Assembly (NCBI GenBank): GCA_963675935.2
Contig: CAXXPV010000008.1
Coordinates: 682,001-746,000, forward strand
Source: G963675935 sp963675935
GTDB taxonomy: Bacteria > Planctomycetota > Planctomycetia > Pirellulales > Thermoguttaceae
Reading direction: 5' to 3'
DNA length: 64,000 nt
Position 1 is the stretch's first letter; each line of letters begins with the position of its first letter. Positions 25,435-34,226 of this stretch are shown here, one piece after another. A program made the position numbers and the translations under genes. The notes below the pieces were generated by a model, which was not told the origin of the DNA, made no database searches, and saw only the letters and a list, made by a program, of their open reading frames with translations.

Positions 25435-25618
25435 CTCACGCAAAGGCGCAAAGGAAAGAACAAACAAGGAAAACAAGGAAAAGAAAAAGGAACACTAATC
25501 TTCGCTAATCGACACTAATCTTTTGTTATTAGCGGTAATTAGCGGAGATTAGCGTTCCAAAATAAACAGTTGTTGGATTTGGTTGTTATTTCTTTGCGTC
25601 TTTGCGCCTTTGCGTGAG
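25435..25618. repeat. Compound MITE between the blaI-like and M56 genes
   Basis: Outer arms ctcacgcaaaggcgcaaagg and the inverted gcgcctttgcgtgag enclose inner arms aacactaatcttcgctaat and inverted ggagattagcgttcc. A second full copy lies at 31831-32003, and an inner-only copy at 46486-46555. It lies where the M56 promoter would be. Confidence 0.85.
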
Positions 25619-25655
25619 TATTTTGTTCATGGCCTCTTATGCCTCGGAAAATAAC

Positions 25656-28600
25656 ATGAACGCACTTGTCGATGTTCTTTCTTCACCGGCGTGGCGTCAT
25701 CTGACCGTGGCCTTGCTGCATTCGCTCTGGCAGGGTTTTTTGGTCGCCCTCGCGCTGGCGGTCGTGTTGCGGTGCGTTTCCGTCGGTCGGCCGACGGTTC
25801 GCTACGCCGCCGCGTTCGGCTCGCTGCTTTGCGTCTTTCTCGGCGTTCTTTTGACCTGGGCGATTCTCGACCGGCAAGAACGGCCCATCATCGCATCGGC
25901 CGATCAGGCAGATTTCGGCGTTACTGCAAAAGTTGCCGCTTCGCCGATCCTTTTTCAAAACGCCGGGCCATCGAAATCGCTGCTTGACGCGCCGATTGGC
26001 GCGGAACCGTCAAACCGCCAAACGCCGTGGTGCGCCTTCGCGGCGGCCGCGTGGCTCTTAGGCGTGGCCGTCATGTTTTTTCGCATGATTTATACGGTTT
26101 TCGGCCTTCGCCGCATCGCCGCCGAGCCGGAATCGACCGACACCGCCATTCGAGCGACCGTCGAGCGGCTGCGGATGGCGTTGCGATTGAAACGGACGAT
26201 TCGGACGATCGAGACCGTGCGGGCGATTGGCCCGGCGGTGCTTGGCGTCGTGCGGCCCGTGCTGATTCTGCCCCTCGGCATGGCGACCGGCCTGCCGCCC
26301 GAGGCGTTGCAGGCGATTTTGGCCCACGAACTGGCGCACGTGCGCCGGCACGATTACCTGTGGAACTTGGTGCAGATGGTCGTCGAGTCGCTTTTGTTTT
26401 TCAATCCGGCGGTGTGGTGGATCAATCGCCGAATTCGCGCGGAGCGCGAGGCGTGTTGCGACGCGGTCGCGGCCGGCCTAGTGGGCGATTCGTCGCAGGT
26501 GGCCGAGTCGTTAGCGCTATGGGCGGAGCGAGTGCGAGGTTTATCGAAAAACGCCTTGCCGTCGCCGGCCGCGGCGTGGCTGGGCGGCCGGCCGCAATTG
26601 TTGTTGGATCGCGTCCGGCGGATCTGCGTGCCCGGCTATCGCCCGCCGCTGCCTGTTTCGCCGTTGGGATTTCTTGGCTTTCTGTTGTTGACCGCCGCCG
26701 CGATTGCCGTTCTGTGGCGCGGCACGTCGGCAGCCGTCGAGATTGCCGCAAAAATTCTCACGCCGGAGGAAAGGATAGAGAGGGTTGAACAGGTCGAACG
26801 AAAATATGTATCGCCAAGCCCCAAAAAACAGTCCGATGGAAGTGATAAGGAAGTGGTTCTAAGCGGCACGATCCGCACTTGGGATGGCCGGCCGCTGCCA
26901 AAACGATTGACACTGGTTGCCCACAACCGCAACTTAATAGGCAATGGTTTGGTCAAGTCCGTCAATGTGACTCCTCCATCCTTCACAGTCGAAATGCCGG
27001 CCGGCACGACATGGCTTTGCCTGGAAATCGAGGGCTATGCGCCGGCGATCACGGGGCCGATGTTCAGCGAACCGGGCCAAACCTTCTCGAACGTCGGAAT
27101 GGTTTTGGAAAAAGGCACGCCGCGAACCATTCGCGTCACCGACGAAAACGGAAAACCGGTCGCGGGAGCGATGGTAGGCGACAGCATTGTCATCAATGGT
27201 GATTATTTTGGAAACAGCAGTCTTCGGCATTGCACGGGGGACGCCGGCAACTTCACGATTCTGACGCCGCGCATCGCAATGCCGCATACGTACAGTTTCG
27301 ACCTATCGAAGCCCGGTTTCCAAACGTGTTCGCAGCGGAACATCACACTGCGAGCCGACTCGCCCACGACGTTGATCCTTCCGCGAGCCAAGCCCTTGAC
27401 GGGCGAACTGCTTTCGCCCGAGGGACGGCCCGTCGCAGGCGTGAACATTCGCCAGTATATCAAGGTGTCATCCACGAATTCCGATATGTCAGGCCATGAC
27501 GGCCGAGTGCTTGCTGTCACCGACGCGCGGGGGCGGTTCACGCTCGACACGCTGGAGGACGATGCATCGTATCTTCTGGTGGCCGAGTCGGAGGAGTTCG
27601 GCCGGCAGCCGATCGTGATCGACTCGCCCAGGCCCGAGCGGCTTTTGGTTCGATCCGGCCCGCTCTTGACGGTCTCCGGCGTCGTTCTCGGCCCGTTGAA
27701 AGAACTGGAAAACTTCAGGGGAAAGCCTTGTGTTTCGTTCTCGCAGCCAATCTCGCTGAAAAACCACTCCACATCGGTCTATGGACCGGCCTATATCGAA
27801 ACGGTCAACGGCGAACTGCAATTCACCGCGCGGGAGTTGTTGCCGGGCGATGTGGTGATTCTGGCGGGCAAGAATCATCGCGTACAGACAACCGTGAACG
27901 CTTCGACTCCGCATCAACACGTGACGATTGATCTGACGCAGACCGTATTGCCTGTGCCACCGGCCAAGCGGCCGGTGGTTTTGCGATTGACCACGCCCGA
28001 CGGCTCGATGCCGCGGGGCACGATTCATGTCCGCTGCTTGCCGGCCGACGATGCGTACTCCGAGGCAGATGAAAAGAGCGTACCGATTCAAAACGGCGTC
28101 GCGCGGGTCGATGCCTACGTCTCTTCGCGTGGAATCCTCTATTCGCCTCGCGGCCTCCTCGGCTATTGGTTTGAGAACGGGCAACAGCGCGTCGAGCCAG
28201 GTAAAGAACCGTTGGAGATCGTTGTGCCCGTGATGCCCGCCGGCGCGATCGCGGGCCAAGTACTCGATGCCAATGGCAAACCCGTCAGCGACCGCGTCAG
28301 TGTTAGCGCGAGTGGCCGAATGGAGTTCATAAATCCCAATGGAACATTTTCAACTCGCTCCGGCGGTTTCGCGGAAAATGACGATATTCATATCGATCAC
28401 AGTGGAAGGTTTTGGGTCAACCCGCTGCCGCTTACCGGAAAGTATGTCATCTCCGCCTCACGCGGTCATGTGATTTGTTGCTCCTCCATGATCGAGTTGA
28501 CCGGGACGAAGCCAACCGTTGAAGTGACGCTTTCGTTGCCTCGCACAACGATTGCCGAAGGGACGGTTGTTGATGCCGATGGCAAACCTCTGGCCGTTCC

Positions 28601-29135
28601 GCTGGAACTGTCATTCGTGTCGAACGCAAAGGGCGTTGACGGCAACTTATCGAGTCATGGTTGGAGCGGCGGCGACCGAACCGACCGGCAAGGCCGGTTC
28701 CGGTTCGATGATCTTGGCGTCGGCGTCGGCGAATACTTTTTGTATCTCAAGCCGCGCCGCGATTTTCAACCGTGCCGCGTCCCGCTGCCGCTGGATGGCA
28801 AGCCGGTCGAAATTCGCCTGAAACGGGGACTTGTTTTGGAGGGCGAAGTCGTGGACGACGCCACGGGCCGGCCCGCCACCGGGCTTGAACTCGTCGCCAT
28901 GCCGGCGAAGCTGACGCCGGAAAGCATCGAACATTACCAGGCCGAGGCTTTGACCGACCAGCGCGGTCGATTCCGGTTCAGCAACCTTGGCGATCAGTCC
29001 TACAAGATTATGTTTGTGGGCGGTCCGCAGATAATCCGAAAATCCCAAGACGCCGACGAGGAAACATGGGCGCCGGGCGAACCGTCCGTTTCGATTCGCG
29101 TCAAGATTCCCGAGTGGTATCGGCCACGACAGTAG
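25656..29135 (+). CDS. BlaR1-like M56 membrane peptidase with long regulatory-like tail
   Basis: 1159 residues from ATG 25656 (25602 and 25629 are other starts). Four N-terminal membrane segments hold the M56 zinc site HELAHVRRHDYLWN (His224, Glu225, His228) and RRIRAEREACCDAVA. After a membrane segment near residues 330-350, about 750 residues follow. They are beta-rich and contain repeated carboxypeptidase-regulatory or CNA-B-like modules (GxVxDxxGKPV and DxxGRFRFxxL phrases, for example GQVLDANGKPV and TDQRGRFRFSNLG). These should lie outside the membrane and could bind a ligand or surface. BlaR1 has a penicillin-binding domain here instead, so the signal differs. Confidence 0.88.
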   Translation: MNALVDVLSSPAWRHLTVALLHSLWQGFLVALALAVVLRCVSVGRPTVRYAAAFGSLLCVFLGVLLTWAILDRQERPIIASADQADFGVTAKVAASPILFQNAGPSKSLLDAPIGAEPSNRQTPWCAFAAAAWLLGVAVMFFRMIYTVFGLRRIAAEPESTDTAIRATVERLRMALRLKRTIRTIETVRAIGPAVLGVVRPVLILPLGMATGLPPEALQAILAHELAHVRRHDYLWNLVQMVVESLLFFNPAVWWINRRIRAEREACCDAVAAGLVGDSSQVAESLALWAERVRGLSKNALPSPAAAWLGGRPQLLLDRVRRICVPGYRPPLPVSPLGFLGFLLLTAAAIAVLWRGTSAAVEIAAKILTPEERIERVEQVERKYVSPSPKKQSDGSDKEVVLSGTIRTWDGRPLPKRLTLVAHNRNLIGNGLVKSVNVTPPSFTVEMPAGTTWLCLEIEGYAPAITGPMFSEPGQTFSNVGMVLEKGTPRTIRVTDENGKPVAGAMVGDSIVINGDYFGNSSLRHCTGDAGNFTILTPRIAMPHTYSFDLSKPGFQTCSQRNITLRADSPTTLILPRAKPLTGELLSPEGRPVAGVNIRQYIKVSSTNSDMSGHDGRVLAVTDARGRFTLDTLEDDASYLLVAESEEFGRQPIVIDSPRPERLLVRSGPLLTVSGVVLGPLKELENFRGKPCVSFSQPISLKNHSTSVYGPAYIETVNGELQFTARELLPGDVVILAGKNHRVQTTVNASTPHQHVTIDLTQTVLPVPPAKRPVVLRLTTPDGSMPRGTIHVRCLPADDAYSEADEKSVPIQNGVARVDAYVSSRGILYSPRGLLGYWFENGQQRVEPGKEPLEIVVPVMPAGAIAGQVLDANGKPVSDRVSVSASGRMEFINPNGTFSTRSGGFAENDDIHIDHSGRFWVNPLPLTGKYVISASRGHVICCSSMIELTGTKPTVEVTLSLPRTTIAEGTVVDADGKPLAVPLELSFVSNAKGVDGNLSSHGWSGGDRTDRQGRFRFDDLGVGVGEYFLYLKPRRDFQPCRVPLPLDGKPVEIRLKRGLVLEGEVVDDATGRPATGLELVAMPAKLTPESIEHYQAEALTDQRGRFRFSNLGDQSYKIMFVGGPQIIRKSQDADEETWAPGEPSVSIRVKIPEWYRPRQ

Positions 29136-29145
29136 GCCAAACTTT

Positions 29146-29880
29146 TTACGCCACGATCAGCCTTGCCGCCGCGATGCCGGCCAGCGCGAGGGCCAAAATG
29201 TCGAAGAGCCGCTGCGGTATCCGATGCAATACATAAATGCCCAATAGCGCCCCGGCGATAACCAGCGGGGCCAAGGCCGCGGCGCGGGGCATCATCGCCG
29301 CGTCGAACATCCCCATCGCCCCATAGGCCGGAACCTTGCTCATGTTCAAAATCAAAAAGAACCACGCCGCCGTGCCAATGAACTGCCGCTTGTCGAAATC
29401 CTGACTGACCAGATAGATGCTCATCACCGGCATGGCCGCGTTGGCCACGAACGTGGTGAAACCGGCAAAAAAACCCGACGTCGCCGAAAACCACCAGCGA
29501 TGCGGCAGCCGCTCCCAGCCGAACCATTGCCGAGCGATCTCGACGGCCAACATTCCCAGCACCAACCAGCCGATGATCGGCCGAAGGCGGTTGCCTTCAA
29601 ACCAACACAACACGAACACGCCGGGCAGCGTGCCCACAAGCACCCACGGCAGCAGGCGGAGGAGCTGCCGCCAATCGGCATGACGCCGGAACCACGCGAC
29701 GGCGAACACGTCGCCCACCAGCAGCACCGGCAGAATCGCCGCGACCGACCGCCGTGCGTCGTCCGGGTAGGCTTCGGTCATCAGCAGGATGGCCAAGATC
29801 GAGACGCCGGGCAAGCCCGTTTTTGACAGGCCGACAAGCACGGCCGAGGCGGCGGCAAGAAACATCGACACGAGAGACAT
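29146..29880 (-). CDS. TauE/SafE (TSUP) family permease
   Basis: 244 residues from the ATG at 29880, the first ATG after the stop of the upstream acetyltransferase gene; a TTG at 29916 overlaps that gene. Seven or eight membrane segments, with GLSKTGLPGVSILAILLM near the start and GFTTFVANAAMPVMSIYL in the middle, a pair of half-repeats typical of the TSUP family (sulfite, taurine or other small organic anion export). Substrate unknown. It ends ten bases from the convergent M56 gene. Confidence 0.88.
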   Translation of the reverse strand: MSLVSMFLAAASAVLVGLSKTGLPGVSILAILLMTEAYPDDARRSVAAILPVLLVGDVFAVAWFRRHADWRQLLRLLPWVLVGTLPGVFVLCWFEGNRLRPIIGWLVLGMLAVEIARQWFGWERLPHRWWFSATSGFFAGFTTFVANAAMPVMSIYLVSQDFDKRQFIGTAAWFFLILNMSKVPAYGAMGMFDAAMMPRAAALAPLVIAGALLGIYVLHRIPQRLFDILALALAGIAAARLIVA

Positions 29881-29896
29881 TGGAACACCCGCAGCC

Positions 29897-30418
29897 TTAT
29901 TCTTCGCCAGTGGCAAGACTCTTTTTGATGTCTTTCATCAAAAGGTAAAGATGAAACTCATGCACAGGCGACGCTTCAAAGCCGAACTTGCCGTAAAAAG
30001 CTTTTGCTTTTTCATCTTTGGCATGGGTGAGAATTGCGCGGCAGCCAATGATGCCAGACGCTTGGAACGCGCGGAGAATGGCGTCTTTCAGAAGTGCTTT
30101 GCCAAGCCCTCGGCCTTGTTCAGCGACGTCTACGCCAAGCCTTGCAAGCAGAATGACCGGCACGGGGTATCGCCCCAATCCCTTGGCGACGCGCGGCGGC
30201 GTCTCTTCACAACGGACGGAACCCGCGGCAAGCGTGTAGTAGCCTACAACTCGCTTGCCACGCACAGCGACGTAAGTTCGCGACGAACGGTTCTGATGGT
30301 TCAGATACGCATACTTCTGAAGATAGTCGTTGAGCGACACAACGCCGCAATCAAAACTCGAAACGTCATAGTCCCTATCGAGCGGCGTCGGCCTGCCCAA
30401 AGGCGTTTCAGCTTTCAT
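29897..30418 (-). CDS. GNAT acetyltransferase toxin (TacT/AtaT-like)
   Basis: 173 residues from ATG 30418. The GNAT fold shows LLARLGVDVAEQGRGLGKAL (acetyl-CoA loop QGRGLG), AILTHAKDEKAKAFYGKFGF and the opening phrase FDCGVVSLNDYLQKYA found in TacT-type toxins, which acetylate aminoacyl-tRNA and stop translation. The upstream DUF1778 gene overlaps its start by 11 bases, the usual antitoxin-first arrangement. The target here is inferred from the family. Confidence 0.9.
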   Translation of the reverse strand: MKAETPLGRPTPLDRDYDVSSFDCGVVSLNDYLQKYAYLNHQNRSSRTYVAVRGKRVVGYYTLAAGSVRCEETPPRVAKGLGRYPVPVILLARLGVDVAEQGRGLGKALLKDAILRAFQASGIIGCRAILTHAKDEKAKAFYGKFGFEASPVHEFHLYLLMKDIKKSLATGEE

Positions 30419-30704
30419 CGAAGACGCTCTCTTCCGTGAGCAGTTTTCGCAATGCCGGAATCTCCTTGGGCGGAGCATCCAACGCCGAGCAAAACGCATC
30501 CCAGCGTTCTGAAGAAATCTCGAAATGCACCTGGTCGGCAAGCACCTGTTGGGCGGCGTTCAGGGCATTTTCAACCATGAAGCTCGTTAGCGTCGTTTGT
30601 TTGACCTGGGCGGCCTGCAAAATCATTTCCTTTTGGGCCGGCCGCAGGCGGAGCTGCACCTTACTCTCTTTCAGAGGTTGTCTAGGCTGCAAGTTAGGGA
30701 TCAT
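30408..30704 (-). CDS. DUF1778 (TacA-like) antitoxin
   Basis: 98 residues. An RHH domain (VQLRLRPAQKEMILQAAQVK, TLTSFMVENALNAA) is followed by a toxin-binding tail with the typical RWDAFCSALDAPPKEIPAL phrase. It should neutralise the acetyltransferase encoded next and repress the operon together with it. A promoter with a dyad lies about 50-80 bases upstream. Confidence 0.92.
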   Translation of the reverse strand: MIPNLQPRQPLKESKVQLRLRPAQKEMILQAAQVKQTTLTSFMVENALNAAQQVLADQVHFEISSERWDAFCSALDAPPKEIPALRKLLTEESVFDES

Positions 30705-30739
30705 ATTCTTCGCCGCTCCGGTTTTTTTCCGCCCTGTCG

Positions 30740-30782
30740 TATGGACATTGTCATTATACCACGCAGCCGCTCATTGTCCATA
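30740..30782 (-). promoter_or_regulatory. Promoter and operator of the TacAT-like operon
   Basis: On the minus strand TGGACA (30780-30775), 16 bases, then TATAAT (30758-30753). Inverted arms TATGGACAATG (30782-30772) and CAATGTCCATA (30750-30740) flank the -10 region with one mismatch. This fits control by the antitoxin or toxin complex. Confidence 0.7.
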
Positions 30783-30837
30783 CATATTTGAATGCCCGAA
30801 CAAATGGTATCTGCCTTGAGAAACGCCACTTCTGCAT

Positions 30838-31311
30838 CTACGATTTTTTGTAAACCACCAACTTCACCTCCATTGGATACTCCAACTTTTTCAACTCGTC
30901 TTCCATGATGTTTTTTGCCAAATCCTGACCAAAGCCGCCCGATCCAGCGCCAATGAGTGGAAAGGCGATTGAGTGGAATCCTATCTCATAGGAAAGAGCC
31001 ATCGCGTTCCGAACCGATTGGCGAATTGACCATTTGGACGCCCGCCACAACATGTTTATTCCCGCGACATGAATGATCCCTTTGAATGGCAATCGGCCGG
31101 CTGAAGTTAAAACCGCCCCGCCCAATGGAATTGGACCTTGTTTTCCCAACTCTTTGAACGGGCTGATACCGCCTCGCCGCTTGATCGCTCCCGACACGCC
31201 CTGTGGCAGCAGCAGCCACCAAGGAATAATGTTGCGGTTCCATGCGTTGACAATCACGTCAACATCCTGATCGAGAAGGTCTCCTTCGACGAGTTGAAGG
31301 TTTTTCAGCAT
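30838..31311 (-). CDS. Macro domain protein
   Basis: 157 residues, a single macro domain. NLQLVEGDLLDQDVDVIVNAWN holds the Asp that contacts the adenine and the VNA segment. The ribose loop is LLLPQGVSGAIKRRGG (normally GGGVxxAI, here changed to PQGVSGAI), and FPLIGAGSGGF is the phosphate loop. Such domains bind or hydrolyse ADP-ribose. The altered first loop may change activity. It ends a run with yjbQ on the same strand, 10 bases apart, so the two are probably co-transcribed. Confidence 0.85.
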   Translation of the reverse strand: MLKNLQLVEGDLLDQDVDVIVNAWNRNIIPWWLLLPQGVSGAIKRRGGISPFKELGKQGPIPLGGAVLTSAGRLPFKGIIHVAGINMLWRASKWSIRQSVRNAMALSYEIGFHSIAFPLIGAGSGGFGQDLAKNIMEDELKKLEYPMEVKLVVYKKS

Positions 31312-31321
31312 CCCATCGCCT

Positions 31322-31747
31322 CTACTTCTCTTCGCCCTGCAGCGTCAGCACCAACCGCCGCCGCTCGGCCTGGCGCCGATGCTCGCAAAGACAAACGCCT
31401 TGCCACGTGCCGAGACACAAACGCCCGTCGCGGACGGGAACCATCAGCGAACAGCCCAGCAACGTCGATTTCACGTGGCTCGGCATGTCGTCCGGGCCTT
31501 CCATCGTGTGCCGATACGAAGCGTCTTCCGGCGCGAGCTTGTCGAGCGTCGCGTCCAAATCGATCAGCACGTCGCGGTCGGCGTTCTCCGTAATCGCCAG
31601 CGAGGCCGACGTGTGTTTTAAAAACAGGTGCAGCAATCCGACGTGGATTTTTGCGATCTCGGGCATGGCCTCCAGCACGACGTTCGTAATGCCGTGGAAG
31701 CCGGGATAGAACTGCGGCAGTAAAATCTCTCGTTGAAACCAAGGCAC
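31322..31747 (-). CDS. YjbQ/UPF0047 family protein
   Basis: 141 residues. GFHGITNVVLEAM, LLHLFLKHTSASLAITENAD, HTMEGPDDMPSHVKSTLLG and LGTWQGVCLCEHR are the family blocks. The three His and the Glu give a metal-binding-like site. E. coli YjbQ has weak thiamine-phosphate synthase activity, but the true role is not settled. Cytoplasmic. The gene just downstream is the macro-domain gene. Confidence 0.93.
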   Translation of the reverse strand: MPWFQREILLPQFYPGFHGITNVVLEAMPEIAKIHVGLLHLFLKHTSASLAITENADRDVLIDLDATLDKLAPEDASYRHTMEGPDDMPSHVKSTLLGCSLMVPVRDGRLCLGTWQGVCLCEHRRQAERRRLVLTLQGEEK

Positions 31748-31830
31748 GGGACGACTCCGACGGAAGGACGATACGGGGATCGGTTCACGATTGCCGGGAA
31801 ACGGAATGCAGACATCGTTATCGGGAAAAA

Positions 31831-32003
31831 CTCACGCAAAGACGCAAAGACGCAAAGAAAACAACAAAAAGCAGCAGAAAACAACAAGACAATTTTTGGA
31901 ACACTAATCTCCGCTAATGACCGCTAATGACAAAAGATTAGCGTCGATTAGCAAAGATTAGCGTTCCTTTTTCTTTCTTTGCGCCTTGGCGTCTTGGCGT
32001 GAG
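31831..32003. repeat. Compound MITE, second copy
   Basis: Outer arms ctcacgcaaagacgcaaag and inverted gtcttggcgtgag, inner arms aacactaatctccgctaat and inverted caaagattagcgttcc. Same family as 25435-25618. Confidence 0.85.
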
Positions 32004-32051
32004 CTTTGGGTTGCTCACGCATCCGGCCGATAAATGCAAAGTCTACGGCGT

Positions 32052-32612
32052 TTATTGAGAATCGTCAATCGACCAAATGCCGCGTCTTGCGCTCTTGGCC
32101 TCGGCCTCGGCACGGCGGAATCGCTCCTTCATCGCCGCCGAATAGCGATACTGCATTTCCGCATGGGCCAACCCGGCGCGAAGCAACTCCTCGTTGAGCA
32201 TCCGATCGCCGACCCAGACGTAGGCGAGAAGACGGCCGTACTTGTCGCGCCGCTCGACGTCGAACTCCAACCGCACCCGACCGCCGGCGAGAAATTCTTT
32301 TGTGAACTGCGATGCCTCCGGTCCCCAAGGCTCGATCGGCCAGTTTGGTTTGACCGTTTCCGGCGTATCGACGCCTTGCAAGCGAACACGCTCCTTACCT
32401 TCGGCCAGCACGAAAGTGTCGCCATCGACCACGCGGGCGACGCGGGCGTTTTTCGCGTCGAAGACTTCTTGCGTGGCCGAGGGAATCGTCGGAAACCACT
32501 CGGGACGCCATTGATGCATCGCGGCAAGCGATGCAACCGCGACGGCCAACACCGCAGCCTGCCACCGACGGCGCGGAAGTCGAAACGATGGAACGCGGCG
32601 AGAACGAGTCAT
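32052..32612 (-). CDS. Thermonuclease (SNase) family protein
   Basis: 186 residues. One N-terminal membrane segment or signal anchor (RRRWQAAVLAVAVASLAAM) precedes a staphylococcal nuclease domain: VVDGDTFVLAEGKERVRLQG (Ca-site Asp and first Arg), VDTPET, RRDKYGRLLAYVWVGD (second Arg) and LLRAGLAHAEM. The expected catalytic Arg-Glu-Arg set appears to be present. It would be a membrane-attached or secreted nuclease that cuts DNA or RNA. Alone in its neighbourhood. Confidence 0.9.
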   Translation of the reverse strand: MTRSRRVPSFRLPRRRWQAAVLAVAVASLAAMHQWRPEWFPTIPSATQEVFDAKNARVARVVDGDTFVLAEGKERVRLQGVDTPETVKPNWPIEPWGPEASQFTKEFLAGGRVRLEFDVERRDKYGRLLAYVWVGDRMLNEELLRAGLAHAEMQYRYSAAMKERFRRAEAEAKSARRGIWSIDDSQ

Positions 32613-32658
32613 TCGTCGGCGATAAGAACCTTTGGCAGAAAAATTTGCGCGATTGGAC

Positions 32659-32717
32659 GTAGGTCGGATTTCCCAATCCGTCCAGATCCCGTGGACGGAT
32701 TCGGAAATCCGTCCTAC
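32659..32717. repeat. Palindrome of the gtaggacggatttcc family, second copy
   Basis: gtaggtcggatttcccaatc pairs with gattcggaaatccgtcctac. See 7450-7508. Confidence 0.8.
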
Positions 32718-32752
32718 GACATTTAGTCAACTTAATTTGTTGCGACGCTAAA

Positions 32753-33061
32753 TCAGTTCGCGCTAAACCCAAACGCCTTGGCCGTCTCGCGTCCCAGTGG
32801 ATTTTTCAGAAATTTCTTGCGGCATTCCGGGCAAAGATCGAACCGCAATTGCTGATACACCTCGTCGCCGATCTCGTCGCCCGGCGTGTCGTCCATGCGT
32901 TCGAGAATGTCTTGAATCTCTTCGAGATGGTCGCGGTCTTCTTCCTCGCTATCGACGGCGGTCGGATCGAACGCGGCGTAAATCTCCATCTTCACGACAT
33001 AACGGAGATCGTCTTGCGGATCAAGTTCCCGCTTGCACAGATCACATGAATACCGGATCAT
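32753..33061 (-). CDS. Small zinc-ribbon protein of unknown function
   Basis: 102 residues from ATG 33061, with GGAG upstream. CDLC near the N-terminus and CPEC near the C-terminus can hold one metal. Between them is a long acidic, helical segment (DPTAVDSEEEDRDHLEEI, DTPGDEIGDEVY). Small proteins of this form occur in planctomycetes without known role. Soluble. Divergent from the HNH gene. Confidence 0.8.
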   Translation of the reverse strand: MIRYSCDLCKRELDPQDDLRYVVKMEIYAAFDPTAVDSEEEDRDHLEEIQDILERMDDTPGDEIGDEVYQQLRFDLCPECRKKFLKNPLGRETAKAFGFSAN

Positions 33062-33322
33062 TTTTCCGCTCCCCGTTAGCAGACGGCTCCAAGCCGACGT
33101 GATGAATAAATAGCAACACACCCGACGTCTTCCATCCTAATGCGCGGGCAGGGTTGCTGGCAAGATGACCCCAAAAAACTTTTTGCATTCTTCAATACGC
33201 ATCATTCCATACGCATCTCGGAAACGGGCCGACAAAAAAATATTTTCTTTGACGCTGGCATGTGCCCGGAAAATCGGCTAAAATCAAGTCTATTGATTCT
33301 GCTTGTTATTGGGGGATTGAAG

Positions 33323-34039
33323 GTGCAAGGGCTACAAACAGCCAATGCGCACTGTTCCCGGGCTTCTGCTCCGCGGCACGGGGTTTCTGTTGACCAACAT
33401 GCCCCCAATTCCCCCCCGGGCTCCGCACTCTCGTGCAGCGTCTTGGTGCTCAATCGGCTCTACATGGCCGTCCACGTGGTGAATGTGCGCCGTGCTTTCG
33501 GCCTGCTCTGCCGCGAATTGGCCGAGGTCGTTCATCTCGAAGACGGCAAATTCGCCACATACTCGTTCGATTCGTGGCGAGAGATGAGCGAATTGCGTGC
33601 CGAACTCAAACAACCCGACGACGACTGGATCCGCGCCGTGAACTTTGAAATCCAGGTTCCCCGCGTCATCCGACTGCTCATGTTCGATCGTCTGCCCAAG
33701 CAAAAGCTCCACTTGAGCCGTCGCAACGTGCTGGCGCGTGACGACCACAAGTGCCAATACTGCGGCCGGCATTTTCCAACGCACCTTTTGAGCATCGACC
33801 ACGTAGTACCTAGAAGTCGCGGCGGCGCAACAACTTGGGAAAACGTCGTCTGCGCCTGCTTGGCCTGCAACGCGAAAAAAGGCGGCAATACGCCGCACGA
33901 GGCTCGCATGAAGTTAATCCACACGCCGGTTCGTCCAAGAAGAAATCCACTGCTGTTGTTGAAGCTAAACAACCCAAAATACGGCGACTGGAAGGTGTGG
34001 ATAGAAGGCGCATGCTGGGATGTTGGGGATAGAGGCTAG
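33323..34039 (+). CDS. HNH endonuclease family protein
   Basis: About 239 residues if the GTG at 33323 is the start (GGGGGA six bases upstream). The frame is open from 33140, and homology to the family begins near SVLVLNRLYMAVHVVNVRRAF. The N-terminal half (VVHLEDGKFATYSFDSWREM) is typical of this HNH subfamily. The C-terminal half holds CQYC, the SIDHVVPRSRGGATTWENVV block (HNH core) and CLACNAKK, giving a zinc site and a metal-dependent nuclease site. Its biological role is unknown. It is not next to a phage or restriction gene. Confidence 0.85.
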   Translation: MQGLQTANAHCSRASAPRHGVSVDQHAPNSPPGSALSCSVLVLNRLYMAVHVVNVRRAFGLLCRELAEVVHLEDGKFATYSFDSWREMSELRAELKQPDDDWIRAVNFEIQVPRVIRLLMFDRLPKQKLHLSRRNVLARDDHKCQYCGRHFPTHLLSIDHVVPRSRGGATTWENVVCACLACNAKKGGNTPHEARMKLIHTPVRPRRNPLLLLKLNNPKYGDWKVWIEGACWDVGDRG

Positions 34040-34144
34040 AGGCTTCCCGGCATCATTTTCTTCAAGCTCTTTCAGTAATACAACTTGCGTCGCATGTGGA
34101 CAACGGCAGCCCAGCTGCCGCCACCGGGGTATTTGGCCCCCGAC

Positions 34145-34173
34145 TTGTTTCTTTCGCCAATTGTTAGTACAAT
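34145..34173 (+). promoter_or_regulatory. Putative promoter of the sigma factor gene
   Basis: TTGTTT (34145-34150), 17 bases, then TACAAT (34168-34173). The start codon GTG 34227 lies 54 bases downstream, with AGAGGA before it. Confidence 0.55.
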
Positions 34174-34226
34174 CGGAACATGGGCAATCCGTGGGGATAG
34201 TTTGCCTTTTCAAGAGGATTTTCAGC

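Noticed and set aside
25017..29135. A beta-lactam resistance system
   Set aside because: No penicillin-binding sensor domain and no beta-lactamase gene. Only the repressor and the M56 part are shared.
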